NCBI RefSeq assembly: GCF_030142155.1
Contig: NZ_CP126247.1
Location: forward strand, 2,232,001-2,296,000
Direction: 5' to 3'
DNA: 64,000 nucleotides
DNA from: Arthrobacter sp. zg-Y820
Lineage (GTDB): Bacteria > Actinomycetota > Actinomycetes > Actinomycetales > Micrococcaceae
The position numbers were made by a program, and so were the translations under genes. Of this stretch, positions 8,371 through 17,047 are shown piece after piece. Every line of letters starts with the position of its first letter. The first letter of the stretch is position 1. A model generated the notes under the pieces. The model did no database searches, had not been told where the DNA came from, and saw only the letters and a program-made list of their open reading frames with translations.

Positions 8371-10064
8371 GCGGCTGCCTGCCACAGGTGCATCGCCGCA
8401 TAGGAACGCCACGGAGCCCAGTCCGCGGCACGGGCGGCCAGCGCGCGGTGGGCCGCTGCCTTCGATCCGCCCGCATCGAGCAGGCCGGTGGCTTTCGCAC
8501 CGGCGATGAGAGCAACGTCCCCCACCAGCCACGCGTCGGGATCTCCGAGTACCCGCATGGCGATGTAGGCGGCAGTCCAGGGGCCGATTCCCGGACGGGA
8601 CACCAGTTGGGCACGCAGAACTTCCGGATCGGCCCCCACCTGCACGTCCAGCTCTCCGGCGGCCAGGGCACTCGCCGCTGCGAGGACGGCGCGAACGGCC
8701 CGCCCGGGAAGCCGCAGCGGACGGTCCGGGTCAAGGTCCGCTCCGGGAACAGGCTCGGGCACCGCTGCCGCAATTTCCGCCGGCGCGGGGAACAGCCGGA
8801 TCAGGTCCGGAATCGCAGAGCTGTAGGGCGACCCGGCCAATGCCGCAAGCCGGCTGAGGTGGGTGCGGGCGGCGGCCACCGAGATTTGCTGGCCGACGAG
8901 CGCCCGCACGACGAGCTCCTGCGGATCCACAGCCCCGGGGACTCTGATGCCCGGGGTGCTGGCAACCAGCGCGGCAAGCGCGGGGTCCCCCGCCAGTGCG
9001 GCGTCGACGGCGGCCGGGTCTGCGTCGAGGTCCAGCAAACGGCGCACCCGGGCCACCGCGGGTACGACGTCGGCGGGCGATGTGAGCTCCAGGCGCACCC
9101 GCAGCCTCCAGCCGGCAGCGGATGTCTTTATTGCGATGAGGTCAATGGCTCCGGGGCCCTGCGGAAGCGCGAGTGTCCGGGCATACCGCAACTGCCTGGG
9201 GTCCGTGAGGTCGGCCGTCTCCACCCCCTGAACCGCGCGCACCGCAAGGAACCGGAAAATCCCCGGCGCGTCAAACGGCTGGCGCACCGGCAGATCCAGG
9301 TCGAGGTGCACACGTTCACGAGGGCCGGCGTCCGGCTCCGGCCGGGTGCCCGGCGCCTGCTGGGTGCCCGGCGCCTGCCGGGTGCCCGGCGCCGTTCTGC
9401 GGGAACGGCGGAACCGGGTGCGCAGCTCACCCGGCCGTGCAGCAAACACGTTCTGCACGGTCTCATTAAACTGCCGCACCGAACCGAAGCCCGCTGCGAA
9501 CGCCACCTGTGACATCGGCAGTTCGCTGTCCACCAGCAGCGATCGGGCTGTTTGGGCCCGCCCTGCACGGGCCAGCGCCAGCGGTCCGGCACCAAGCTCC
9601 GCCACCAACAGCCGGTGGATGTGCCGGGGTGTGCAGCCAAGGCGTGCAGCCAAACCGGGAACACCTTCCCGGTCCACGACGCCGTCTGTTATCAGACGCA
9701 TGGCCCTGCCGGCCGCGTCGCGTCGGAGGTTCCACTCCGGAGAACCCGGAGCCGCGTCCGGCAGGCACCGCTTGCAGGCCCGGAACCCGGCCCCGTGCGC
9801 CGCCGCGGAGGTCAGATAGAACGTGACGTTTTTCGGTTTCGGAGTGCGCGCCGGGCACGAGGGCCTGCAATAGATGCCCGTGGAGGACACGGCGGTGAAG
9901 AACTGGCCGTCGAAGCGGGTATCGCGCGCATCGATGGCGCGGTAACGCTGGGCGAAGAGCGGATCGCCCGGGGTGCATGCTGGTCCGCCGAACGAGTCTG
10001 GTCCGGAACGCTTCGGCCTCAAGTCGGTGATCACAGCTCCAGTACAGCATCCCCGGGCCAACAT
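8334..10064 (-). CDS. Ada-AlkA fusion: methylphosphotriester sensor/AraC regulator with 3-methyladenine DNA glycosylase
   Basis: Bifunctional alkylation-repair protein, 576 residues from the ATG at 10064. The N-terminal Ada domain has the zinc/acceptor cysteines in [15 protein letters not shown] (Cys66, Cys70) and ACKRC (about 98-101); an AraC-type helix-turn-helix follows ([19 protein letters not shown]). After a Pro/Gly/Thr/Gln linker of repeated APGT blocks comes Alk[13 protein letters not shown], the helix-hairpin-helix [18 protein letters not shown] and the following GD with the likely catalytic Asp. The last about 14 residues are read from the antisense of the acyl-CoA synthetase remnant, so the tail is not native. 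The true start could lie inside (GTG at 10034). Confidence 0.9.
   Translation of the reverse strand: MLARGCCTGAVITDLRPKRSGPDSFGGPACTPGDPLFAQRYRAIDARDTRFDGQFFTAVSSTGIYCRPSCPARTPKPKNVTFYLTSAAAHGAGFRACKRCLPDAAPGSPEWNLRRDAAGRAMRLITDGVVDREGVPGLAARLGCTPRHIHRLLVAELGAGPLALARAGRAQTARSLLVDSELPMSQVAFAAGFGSVRQFNETVQNVFAARPGELRTRFRRSRRTAPGTRQAPGTQQAPGTRPEPDAGPRERVHLDLDLPVRQPFDAPGIFRFLAVRAVQGVETADLTDPRQLRYARTLALPQGPGAIDLIAIKTSAAGWRLRVRLELTSPADVVPAVARVRRLLDLDADPAAVDAALAGDPALAALVASTPGIRVPGAVDPQELVVRALVGQQISVAAARTHLSRLAALAGSPYSSAIPDLIRLFPAPAEIAAAVPEPVPGADLDPDRPLRLPGRAVRAVLAAASALAAGELDVQVGADPEVLRAQLVSRPGIGPWTAAYIAMRVLGDPDAWLVGDVALIAGAKATGLLDAGGSKAAAHRALAARAADWAPWRSYAAMHLWQAAAGRASRSPGEAP
9335..9391. repeat. tandem repeat in the Ada-AlkA linker
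   Basis: Three copies of a gggtgcccggcgcctg-type unit (18-bp spacing) code for the [18 protein letters not shown] linker between the AraC and AlkA domains. Length stays a multiple of three, so the reading frame survives copy-number change. Confidence 0.8.
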
Positions 10065-10215
10065 AACCGGCGGTTTTCGGACGTCACCCGTTTCCGCTTC
10101 CCCCGGTGATGCTCCGCCCCGTACGTGAACTCTCGCGGCAGGGCAGGTCGGCCCTCGCCGATTTGCCGACTAAGGTAAGTGATCTGCATTACATCCACTA
10201 CCTCTAGGAGAACCC

Positions 10216-10842
10216 ATGGCAGACGCAGCACGGCTATTTGACGGGCACCGCATCGTGTTCGCAGGCGACAGCGTCACCGACTGCGACCGGCTGGCTGGTG
10301 TCGGCGGAGGACTGGGTGACGGCTATGTCCGCCTGCTGGCCGAGAGTGCCTCCCTGGCCGGAGCCGCCGTCGTCAACCGGGGTGTCGGAGGAGACCGCAT
10401 CGAGGATCTCGCCCGGCGCTGGGATGCCGAGGTACTGGCTGAAACTCCGCAGGTGGTGTCGGTCATGATCGGCATTAACGACACCTGGCGCCGCTACGAT
10501 GCCGGCCAGAAGACAGATGAGGCGACTTTCCTGGCCAGGTACCGGGCTTTGCTGGAGCGGCTGGCGCCTGACGCCGTCGTCGTCCTCATGGAGCCGTTCC
10601 TGCTGCCGGTGACTGCTGAGCAGCAGACCTGGCGGCAGGATCTGGATCCCAAGATCGCGGCCGTCCGGCGTCTGGCCAAGGAGTTCGGGGCCGTCCTCGT
10701 CCGGACGGACGAGGTCCTGAACTCGCTTGTTGCAGCGGGTGCCGCACCCGAATCCCTGGCCGACGACGGCGTCCATCCCACGGCACAGGGCCATGCGGCC
10801 ATCGCTGAAGCATGGCTGGATGCGGTGTGCGTCAAACTCTAG
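10216..10842 (+). CDS. SGNH/GDSL-family hydrolase
   Basis: Cytoplasmic-looking esterase of 208 residues without signal peptide. Block I AGDSVTD holds nucleophile Ser19; block II Gly in NRGVGGDR, block III GIND and block V DDGVHPT (Asp184, His187) complete the SGNH catalytic set. Ribosome site AGGAG precedes the ATG. Similar proteins deacetylate sugars or cleave small esters; substrate cannot be told. It stands alone, divergent from Ada-AlkA, with a short-chain dehydrogenase following. Confidence 0.9.
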   Translation: MADAARLFDGHRIVFAGDSVTDCDRLAGVGGGLGDGYVRLLAESASLAGAAVVNRGVGGDRIEDLARRWDAEVLAETPQVVSVMIGINDTWRRYDAGQKTDEATFLARYRALLERLAPDAVVVLMEPFLLPVTAEQQTWRQDLDPKIAAVRRLAKEFGAVLVRTDEVLNSLVAAGAAPESLADDGVHPTAQGHAAIAEAWLDAVCVKL

Positions 10843-10906
10843 AAACCGCCGGCTATGCAGGTCCGCCGTTTTCACTTTTCCGTTCCGTTCCAGCCCTGAG
10901 GATCTC

Positions 10907-11716
10907 ATGAACATCGCGTTTCCGTTGGCCGGACGGACCGCCGTCATCACGGGCGTTAGCCGCCGGCAGGGCATCGGCTTTGCCGTCGCCTCCCGACTGG
11001 CACAGATGGGTGCAAACCTGTTCCTGGCACACTATTCCCCGCACGATGTTGAGCAGCCCTGGGGTGCCGACCCGATTGCCGACGTCGTCGGCGCCCTGCG
11101 GTCCCAGCTGACGGACGGTGCGCGGCTGGCTCACGAGAGCATCGATTTGGCGGAGGCCGACGGCGCCGGGCAGCTGATCGAAAAGGCTGTGTCCGAGCTG
11201 GGGCATCTGGACATTCTGATCTGCAACCATGCCCGCAGCGGCAGCGATGGACCGCTGGAGGAAATGACCGCGGAGAAGCTGGATGGCCATTGGCAGGTCA
11301 ATGCCCGCTCAACGCTCCTGGCCACGCGCGCTTTCGCCGAGCAGCACGACGGACGGATCGGCGGCCGAGTCATCTGGATGACCTCCGGGCAGGTCAACGG
11401 CGGGGTGATGGAAAACGAAATTGCCTATGCCACGTCGAAGGCCGCCCTTGCCGGGATCACGCCGTCAGTGGCAGCGGATCTTGTCCGCCGCGGCATCATC
11501 CTGAATACCGTGAACCCGGGTCCGGTGAATACCGGCTATCTGGACATTGATACTGCCGACCGTCCGCCTGAAGTTCTACAAGAGGTGCTTTCCCGCTTTC
11601 CGGGCGGCCGATTCGGAGAGCCCGATGATCCTGCCCGCCTGATCGCCTGGCTCGTCAGCGACGAGGGCCGCTGGATGATCGGACAGGTGCTGAGCACCGA
11701 TGGCGGGTTCCGCTGA
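10907..11716 (+). CDS. short-chain dehydrogenase/reductase
   Basis: NAD(P)-dependent oxidoreductase of about 269 residues. Cofactor motif TGVSRRQGIG (15-24), NHARSG replacing the usual NNAG, and the active-site Tyr174-x3-Lys178 in IAYATSKAAL. C-terminal IGQVLSTDGGFR is typical of 3-oxoacyl-ACP-reductase-like members. ATG 10907 chosen because GAGGATCTC precedes it and the family begins here; the longer open frame runs into the hydrolase gene. Substrate unknown. Confidence 0.88.
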   Translation: MNIAFPLAGRTAVITGVSRRQGIGFAVASRLAQMGANLFLAHYSPHDVEQPWGADPIADVVGALRSQLTDGARLAHESIDLAEADGAGQLIEKAVSELGHLDILICNHARSGSDGPLEEMTAEKLDGHWQVNARSTLLATRAFAEQHDGRIGGRVIWMTSGQVNGGVMENEIAYATSKAALAGITPSVAADLVRRGIILNTVNPGPVNTGYLDIDTADRPPEVLQEVLSRFPGGRFGEPDDPARLIAWLVSDEGRWMIGQVLSTDGGFR

Positions 11717-11801
11717 GCCGGCTGGCTGACTGAGGCGGGCTGCCTGAGGCGGGCAGGAGATTCCACCGATCGCAACGGCGGCGGGGCGGCGAGACTTACA
11801 G

Positions 11802-13492
11802 CTAGAAGGGTGGCGGGTTGTCTCCGTAGTCATCCGGATCGTCTGGGATGGACGGAGCTTTGTCGTCCGGATTCACCGTACTGTTGATCTGCTCGTCCTG
11901 AGGCCGCAAGCTGTCGTCGCCTGTAGTTGTCGATGCCAGGGTGAGGTCCGGTTCGGTCCGGTACCTTCGGCCACCGGGTGAGGTCCACTCAATCACCCCG
12001 GGGCTGGGTTGCCGGGCTTTCCAGAACCCTTCGGTTTTGAACATGTGATGCCGCCGGCACAAATGCTCCAGATTGTCATGATCCGTCGGCCCGCCCTGCG
12101 CCCACGGTTTGGTGTGGTCGATCTCGGAAATCACCGCATTGGTCCGGCACCCCGGGAAGCGGCACGTTCCGTCCCGCACCCGCAGAACCCGCTTCAATCC
12201 GTCGGGGACCTTCCGTCGTTTTCCGACCCGCAGGATCTCTTCGGTGTCCGGGTCGCGTTCCACCGGTGTCCATTTCGCCGCTTCCCGAGCCATCCCCCGG
12301 GCCGTTACGGGACTGATCGGTCCGTATCCGTTCAGTTCCGCCGGCTGGTCATCGGCTCCGAAGAGGGTTTCGGCGTTGATCAGCACCAGAATCTCCGTCC
12401 GAGCCCGGGGACCATGGCCAATACGGCAGGACCCGGACCCCTTCCCGGATCCGGCCCCGGTATCGGTATCGGATCCGGTGTCAGAGCCGGAACCCTCACC
12501 TTGGCTGCTGGCCTTGTTGCCGGAGCCGGAACCCTTGCGACGGCCCTTGCCCCTCTTTGCTCCCGCGCCTGCGCCAGTGCCGCCGCTGTCTCCGCCCTTC
12601 CGGCCACGGCCGCCTTTGCTGCCTTTGCCACGGCCGCCACCACTGTTGCAGTCGTTCCCGCATTCATGGTCGTGGCCGCCGAGTAAGTCCGTGAGAATGT
12701 CCGTGCGCAACTGATCCACCGACCGGGGATCCCCGGCGGCCTGCTCACCCCGGGCCGCAACACTAAGCTGAGTAAAAATCGCTTGGGCTTTCTCGGCCGG
12801 CAGTAACGCAGAGAGCCAGGACATCCCGTCCGGCTCCGGACGCACCCACACCGTCCGCTGCTCAAACGCCGTCAACTGCCGCTGAACGATGGTTTCCGGA
12901 TAGTACTGCTCCCGCAGCCGCTGCGCCTTCACCCGGAACTGGGTTCTGGTCTGGCCCGCAGCCATCCCCAGCAGCTCGGCTTCGAACCCGGGCAGCTCCG
13001 CCGGTACCACGCCCGCACACTGCTCCACCAAGGTCTCCGCGTGCCCGTAACTGATGTGCCCGGACTCCAACGCCTGCAGTGTGGCCGTGTTCCTGGTGCA
13101 GAGATCACCGGCCTGACTCATCAACGCCTTCCCGTACCGGTGGGCACTCCCAGAATGGTCGCGGCTTCCTCCGCGGCGAGACTGAACGCCATCTCCGCGT
13201 CCCGCAACCCGGTAACGGATAGGGTCTCGTCCTCGTAGACGGTCTGCAGCCGGGACAGGACCCGAGCCTGCTGCGCCTGCACCCACCGCGACAAATGATT
13301 GAGCCGGGCCAACACCGTCCCGGTTTGCTCCTCAGTCAACGACTCCACCCCCTGCAGGACCAGGGATCCGGTAAACCCATCACCCGGCTCACCTCCGGCC
13401 ACCCCAGGCTCGGCGACAAAGACGAACCGGCTGCAAGCTGCAGCCTCATCGCCGGTGCCGGGAGTCCCGGTCGAAGATCCGTTCTGATCCAT
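11802..13492 (-). pseudogene. DUF222/HNH endonuclease gene split by a frameshift
   Basis: Two overlapping frames together make one normal protein of this actinobacterial family. The first (from ATG 13492) codes for about 120 residues of DUF222 and stops at 13121; the second continues with ALMSQAGDLCTRNTATL and carries the rest. The shift lies near 13126-13135 and needs one added base (or loss of two) to restore PTGTG-KALMSQ. Downstream are a long Gly/Ser/Lys low-complexity insert (about 70 residues) and an intact HNH zinc-type nuclease: CRFPGC, EIDHTKPWAQGG, NLEHLCRRHH. Either a real 1-bp loss or a sequencing error; function of the family is unproved and copies are often degraded. Confidence 0.8.
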
Positions 13493-14129
13493 GACTAAAG
13501 CCTTTCACCCGGCACTGACATTTCCGTCTCGGAAAAGGCCCAAAACAACCCCAAACAGACCGATTTGGGGGCCCACAAATACCCGTCTTTTTCGACGGAC
13601 TACCTAGCCAGCTTTTTCGACGGACTACCTAGCCAGCGGATCTGGTCCGCACCAGCCAGTCAACTGCCAGCGCCGCCTCGTGCATAAATTGCACAGGGGC
13701 GCACGTCTATCGATCTGGAAGCCGACCGTTCGTGGGCAGCGGTAGGGCGGGATAGGGCGAACGGCAGGTCCCGTGCCCGCGGGCAGAGTGCTCCGGCAGT
13801 CAAGCACCGTGGCGGCGTGGCCGAGAGGCGACTTCAGACGTCACGATGAAGCCGAAGTGCCACTCTCCTCAACGAAAGTGGAACCCGACCTGACGGCCGG
13901 GTTCCGAGACCACAAAGGCCTCCGGGCAAAGGTAGTTGTCGATGCCGAGGTATTCCTGCCAAAGGGACAGGCTCGAAGCATCGCAATGATCGATCCCGCT
14001 TCGATGTAGTTGGACATCGCCACCGAGAATGGTGGCCTTCCAACCTTTGGTTTCCTTGCTGCCTATACGCACGCCGTTGTGTCGCCTGATCTTTGCGGTC
14101 CCCCGGTATTTCCGACCCGGGCGAAGTCT
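13493..14129. other. gene-poor 640-bp stretch
   Basis: No convincing coding sequence. It holds a 25-bp tandem duplication, a stem of 8 bp (GGAACCCG at 13880-13887 and CGGGTTCC at 13898-13905), and overlapping short open frames on both strands, about 60-100 codons, between 13773 and 14171 that match no family I recognise. Base composition is visibly less GC-rich around 14000-14160 than the flanking genes. Could be decayed DNA next to the broken HNH gene. Confidence 0.5.
13587..13636. repeat. perfect 25-bp tandem duplication
   Basis: Two identical 25-bp copies, 13587-13611 and 13612-13636, each containing ttttcgacggactacctag. It lies about 95 bp upstream of the HNH endonuclease start, so it may sit in that gene's promoter region. 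Confidence 0.95.
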
Positions 14130-14156
14130 TTGGAACGTTTCATAAAAACGATTCAA
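14130..14156. promoter_or_regulatory. candidate rhamnose regulator operator upstream of rhaM
   Basis: TTGGAACGT-TTCATAAAA-ACGATTCAA: an inverted repeat whose right arm and most of the spacer are identical to the symmetrical site 24001-24029 in front of the rhamnose isomerase and LacI genes. Two mismatches occur in the left arm. Lies about 75 bp before the mutarotase start. Confidence 0.75.
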
Positions 14157-14230
14157 TGTTAGACTCGACACGCATTACCACACCCCCGGCGGAAGCTAAA
14201 ACAGCGTCCGTCATGATTTTGGAGGTTCCC

Positions 14231-14551
14231 ATGCAGCGGGTTTGCTTTACACTTCAGGTCCGTCCCGAATGCATGGACGAGTACCGGAAGCGGCACTCCG
14301 AGGTCTGGCCCGAGATGCAACAGGCACTGCGGGAAACCGGCTGGCACAACTACAGCCTCTTCCTGAAGCCGGACGGCATGCTGATCGGCTACTTGGAAAC
14401 CGAGGACTTTGCCGCCGCCCAAGCCGCCATGGACAAGCGCGAGATCAACGCAACTTGGCAGGCCTCCATGGGAGACCTGTTTGCACCCCTGGACGGCCGG
14501 CGTCCCGATGAGGCAATGGTCGCCATCCCCGAGGTTTTCCACCTCGACTAA
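14231..14551 (+). CDS. rhaM: L-rhamnose mutarotase
   Basis: Small enzyme of 106 residues interconverting alpha and beta L-rhamnopyranose. Shows the family signature CFTLQVRPECMDEYRKRH with Tyr18 and His22 in the active-site positions, GWHNYSLFL and TWQASMGDLF. Start at ATG 14231 set by GGAGGT five bases before it. It is 4.6 kb from the kinase end of the rhamnose cluster and separated by unrelated genes, yet shares an operator with it. Confidence 0.93.
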   Translation: MQRVCFTLQVRPECMDEYRKRHSEVWPEMQQALRETGWHNYSLFLKPDGMLIGYLETEDFAAAQAAMDKREINATWQASMGDLFAPLDGRRPDEAMVAIPEVFHLD

Positions 14552-14871
14552 GCGGCGGGCACGGCCGACGACGACGGAGGCTGGCCCGCGACGGGGGACG
14601 GCCCACGACGGGGGACGGCCGACGACGACGGGGGCTGGCCCACGCGCCTGGCTGGCCCACAACGACGATTGGCTGGCCCAGGCACCGGGCTGACCTCCCA
14701 CAACGGCCGGCCGACCTCCGACGACGGGCACAGCCGACGACGCCAGCCGAGCCGCCCGGCGCGCCAACCCACCCCAACCCGCGACTTAACCAGCAGTGGA
14801 CCGGCTCCCCCGCAAAAGCGGAAGCCGGTCCACGCCCGCGACCAAACGCCGGGACATGAGTTGTTGCAGGA
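14552..14871. repeat. GC-rich degenerate repeats between rhaM and the MFS gene
   Basis: This 320-bp convergent gap has no gene. From about 14560 to 14745 it is made of imperfect copies built on acggccgacgacgacgg and ggctggcccacg blocks (for example starting near 14561 and 14611). No hairpin terminator with T-tract was spotted. Confidence 0.7.
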
Positions 14872-16356
14872 CTAGCCGACGTGCGGAACGGCCGGAACGT
14901 CCATGAGGTCCTTCTTGGACAGCCGGATCATGAAGTAGCTGATCGGAGCGGCCAGAAGGATGGCTGCACCGGCCCAGATGAAGGCCGACGAGTAGCCGCT
15001 GACCAGGGCTTCCAGCTGTGTGACGGGCAGGCGTTCGGCGCTGTTGCTGAGGTAGTCCGAAACAGCAGCGGTGTAGATCGCAGTGAAGAGCGCGGTACCA
15101 ATGGAACCGCCGATCTGCTGAGTGGCGGAGACAGCGGCACTGGCAACGCCGGCGTCGTGCTCGTCAATGCCCGCCAGCGCAACGTTCTGCAGCGGAACAA
15201 AGATCATCGCGAGTCCGAAGCCCAGGAGAACCAGTCCCGGCAGGACCTCCAGGGCGTAGTTGCCTTCAACCGTAATGAAGGACAGCCAGAAGAGGCCGAC
15301 GGCGCCGACCACCGGACCCAGCGTCATGGGCAGGCGAACGCCGGTGCGGGGCAGGAACTTGGACAGCACGCCGGCGCCGGCCGTGATGGCCAGCGTCATG
15401 GGCAGCGATGCCAGGCCGGACTTCAGCGGCGAGTAGCCCAGGACAATCTGGAAGTAGAAGACCAGGAACAGGATGCCGCCCAGCAGCGCGGCGCCGGTCA
15501 GGGTCGAGACCAGGAACGCTCCGCCGCGGACCCGGTTGGTGAGGACGCGCAGGGGCAGCAGCGGATTGGCCACCTTGGATTCCACGAACACAAAGAGGGC
15601 GAGGATGACGACGCCGGCGACGAGGAAACCGATGGTCTCCAGGCGGGCCCAGCCTTCTTCAGCCTGGGCGAATCCGTACACAAGCGAAGCCAGGCCGGCG
15701 ACCACGAGAATGGCACCGGGCAGGTCGTAGCGCGTATTGCCGTGGGCCTTGCTCTCGCGGATCAGCGGCAGGCCGGCGGCAATGGCGACGACGGCGATCG
15801 GCACGTTCACGAGCAGGCACCAGTTCCAGGACGCGTACTGCGTCAGGACGCCGCCGAGCAGCAGGCCGATTGCGGCGCCACCGCCGCCGATCGCACCGTA
15901 GACGGCAAACGCCTTGATGCGGTCCTTGCCCGAGGGGAAGGTGATGGTGAGGATGGCCAGGGAGGCCGGAGCCAGAAGCGCAGCGAAGGCGCCCTGCAGG
16001 CCGCGGGCGGCCAGGAGGACTTCGGTGCTTTCAGCAAAGCCACCCAACGCGGAGGCGACGGCAAAGCCGAGCATGCCCACCATGAAGGTGCGCTTGCGGC
16101 CCCAGTAGTCGGCGATGCGGCCACCAAGCAGCAGAAGCGAACCGAAGGCCAGGGCGTAAATGGTGACCACCCAGGTGCGGTCACCGTCGGACATGCCAAG
16201 CTCGCGCTGGGCATCCGGCAGGGCGATGTTGACGATGGTCCCGTCCAGGACCACCATCAACTGGGCCAGCGCCAGGACGGCAAGAAGCATCCATCGGTGC
16301 GGATGGGCGGAGTGGTCAACGGCCGGAGGCAGTCCGGCGGTGGTCGTGCGGTCCAT
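14872..16356 (-). CDS. MFS drug-efflux transporter, DHA2 (EmrB/QacA) family
   Basis: About 494 residues with some 14 hydrophobic segments, fitting the 14-helix DHA2 group. Motif LDGTIVNIALPDAQREL in the first helices and GGRIADYWGRKR between helices 2 and 3 are diagnostic. Expected to export toxic compounds using the proton gradient. Start ATG 16356 preferred over a TTG at 16377. Divergent from a TetR gene, the usual local repressor arrangement. Not a likely rhamnose permease despite its location. Confidence 0.9.
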   Translation of the reverse strand: MDRTTTAGLPPAVDHSAHPHRWMLLAVLALAQLMVVLDGTIVNIALPDAQRELGMSDGDRTWVVTIYALAFGSLLLLGGRIADYWGRKRTFMVGMLGFAVASALGGFAESTEVLLAARGLQGAFAALLAPASLAILTITFPSGKDRIKAFAVYGAIGGGGAAIGLLLGGVLTQYASWNWCLLVNVPIAVVAIAAGLPLIRESKAHGNTRYDLPGAILVVAGLASLVYGFAQAEEGWARLETIGFLVAGVVILALFVFVESKVANPLLPLRVLTNRVRGGAFLVSTLTGAALLGGILFLVFYFQIVLGYSPLKSGLASLPMTLAITAGAGVLSKFLPRTGVRLPMTLGPVVGAVGLFWLSFITVEGNYALEVLPGLVLLGFGLAMIFVPLQNVALAGIDEHDAGVASAAVSATQQIGGSIGTALFTAIYTAAVSDYLSNSAERLPVTQLEALVSGYSSAFIWAGAAILLAAPISYFMIRLSKKDLMDVPAVPHVG

Positions 16357-16380
16357 GTAGGGGAAATCCTCAATCAAACG

Positions 16381-16405
16381 AACTAGTTGGTTGGCTTAGC
16401 TAGAC
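16381..16405. promoter_or_regulatory. candidate TetR operator between MFS and TetR genes
   Basis: The 56-bp divergent gap has an imperfect inverted repeat, AACTAGTTGG-TTGG-CTTAGCTAGAC, where CTAGTT and AGCTAG form the core half-sites. Position fits control of both genes by the adjacent TetR protein. Confidence 0.45.
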
Positions 16406-16412
16406 TACAGGT

Positions 16413-16997
16413 ATGAGAACCGACGGCGAAGCTACCCGGGCCCGAATCCTTGCGGCAGCACGAACAGAGTTTGCCCGCTACGGATTGGCCGGTGCCCGCG
16501 TGGACCGGATTGCCGCTGAGGCCCGGGCGAGCAAGGAGCGCCTCTACGCCTATTTCGGTGACAAGCGCTCACTCTTCACCGCGGTGCTGGAGGTCAACAT
16601 GCAGGAGACGACGGAACGGATTCCCCGTGACGCCCACGACCTGCCCGGCTTTGTCAGCGCCATGTTTGACCACGCGACGGAGAACCCCGACCACCTGCGC
16701 ATGCTTGACTGGGCGCGATTGGAAAACGAACCCGGGCTGGCTCCCCAAACCCCCTGCGGCCGTCCCGGACCGACCACTGAGGACATCGTCAGTGCCCAGG
16801 AGCAGGGAATCATCGACCCGGGCTGGGATCCGGATGACCTGGTCGTCCTGCTCCTGTCGCTCGCGACAGCCTGGGCGCAGTCACCCCAGTCATTGTTCAC
16901 CGGCGAGCCGGAGGAGGCTTCCGGCTCCCCGCGCCGGCGCGACGCAGCCGTTGCGGCTGCCTGCAGGATCCTGAAACCGAAACCGCACGCCGGATAA
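16413..16997 (+). CDS. TetR-family transcriptional regulator
   Basis: 194 residues. N-terminal helix-turn-helix: ARILAAARTEFARYGLAGARVDRIA followed in sequence by ASKERLYAYFGDKRSLF, typical of TetR. The C-terminal ligand domain resembles the C-terminal TetR_C group with a hydrophobic DDLVVLLLSLATAWA helix. Probably represses the divergent DHA2 efflux gene in the absence of its drug ligand. Confidence 0.9.
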   Translation: MRTDGEATRARILAAARTEFARYGLAGARVDRIAAEARASKERLYAYFGDKRSLFTAVLEVNMQETTERIPRDAHDLPGFVSAMFDHATENPDHLRMLDWARLENEPGLAPQTPCGRPGPTTEDIVSAQEQGIIDPGWDPDDLVVLLLSLATAWAQSPQSLFTGEPEEASGSPRRRDAAVAAACRILKPKPHAG

Positions 16998-17047
16998 AAG
17001 GCAACCGGCCGAGCCCTTTCCTGAACGGAGCGCATCGGCCCCCGCGG

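Noticed and set aside
13805..13880. tRNA-like piece (gtggccgagaggc resembles a Ser/Leu tRNA D-arm)
   Set aside because: No acceptor stem, anticodon loop or TTC-arm could be placed around it.
13773..14171. Overlapping 60-100 codon frames on both strands
   Set aside because: No ribosome sites, no recognisable family, and all frames are equally open; listed only as gene-poor DNA.
14872..16356. MFS protein as the rhamnose importer
   Set aside because: It is a 14-helix DHA2 drug-efflux type with its own divergent TetR regulator and no rhamnose operator.
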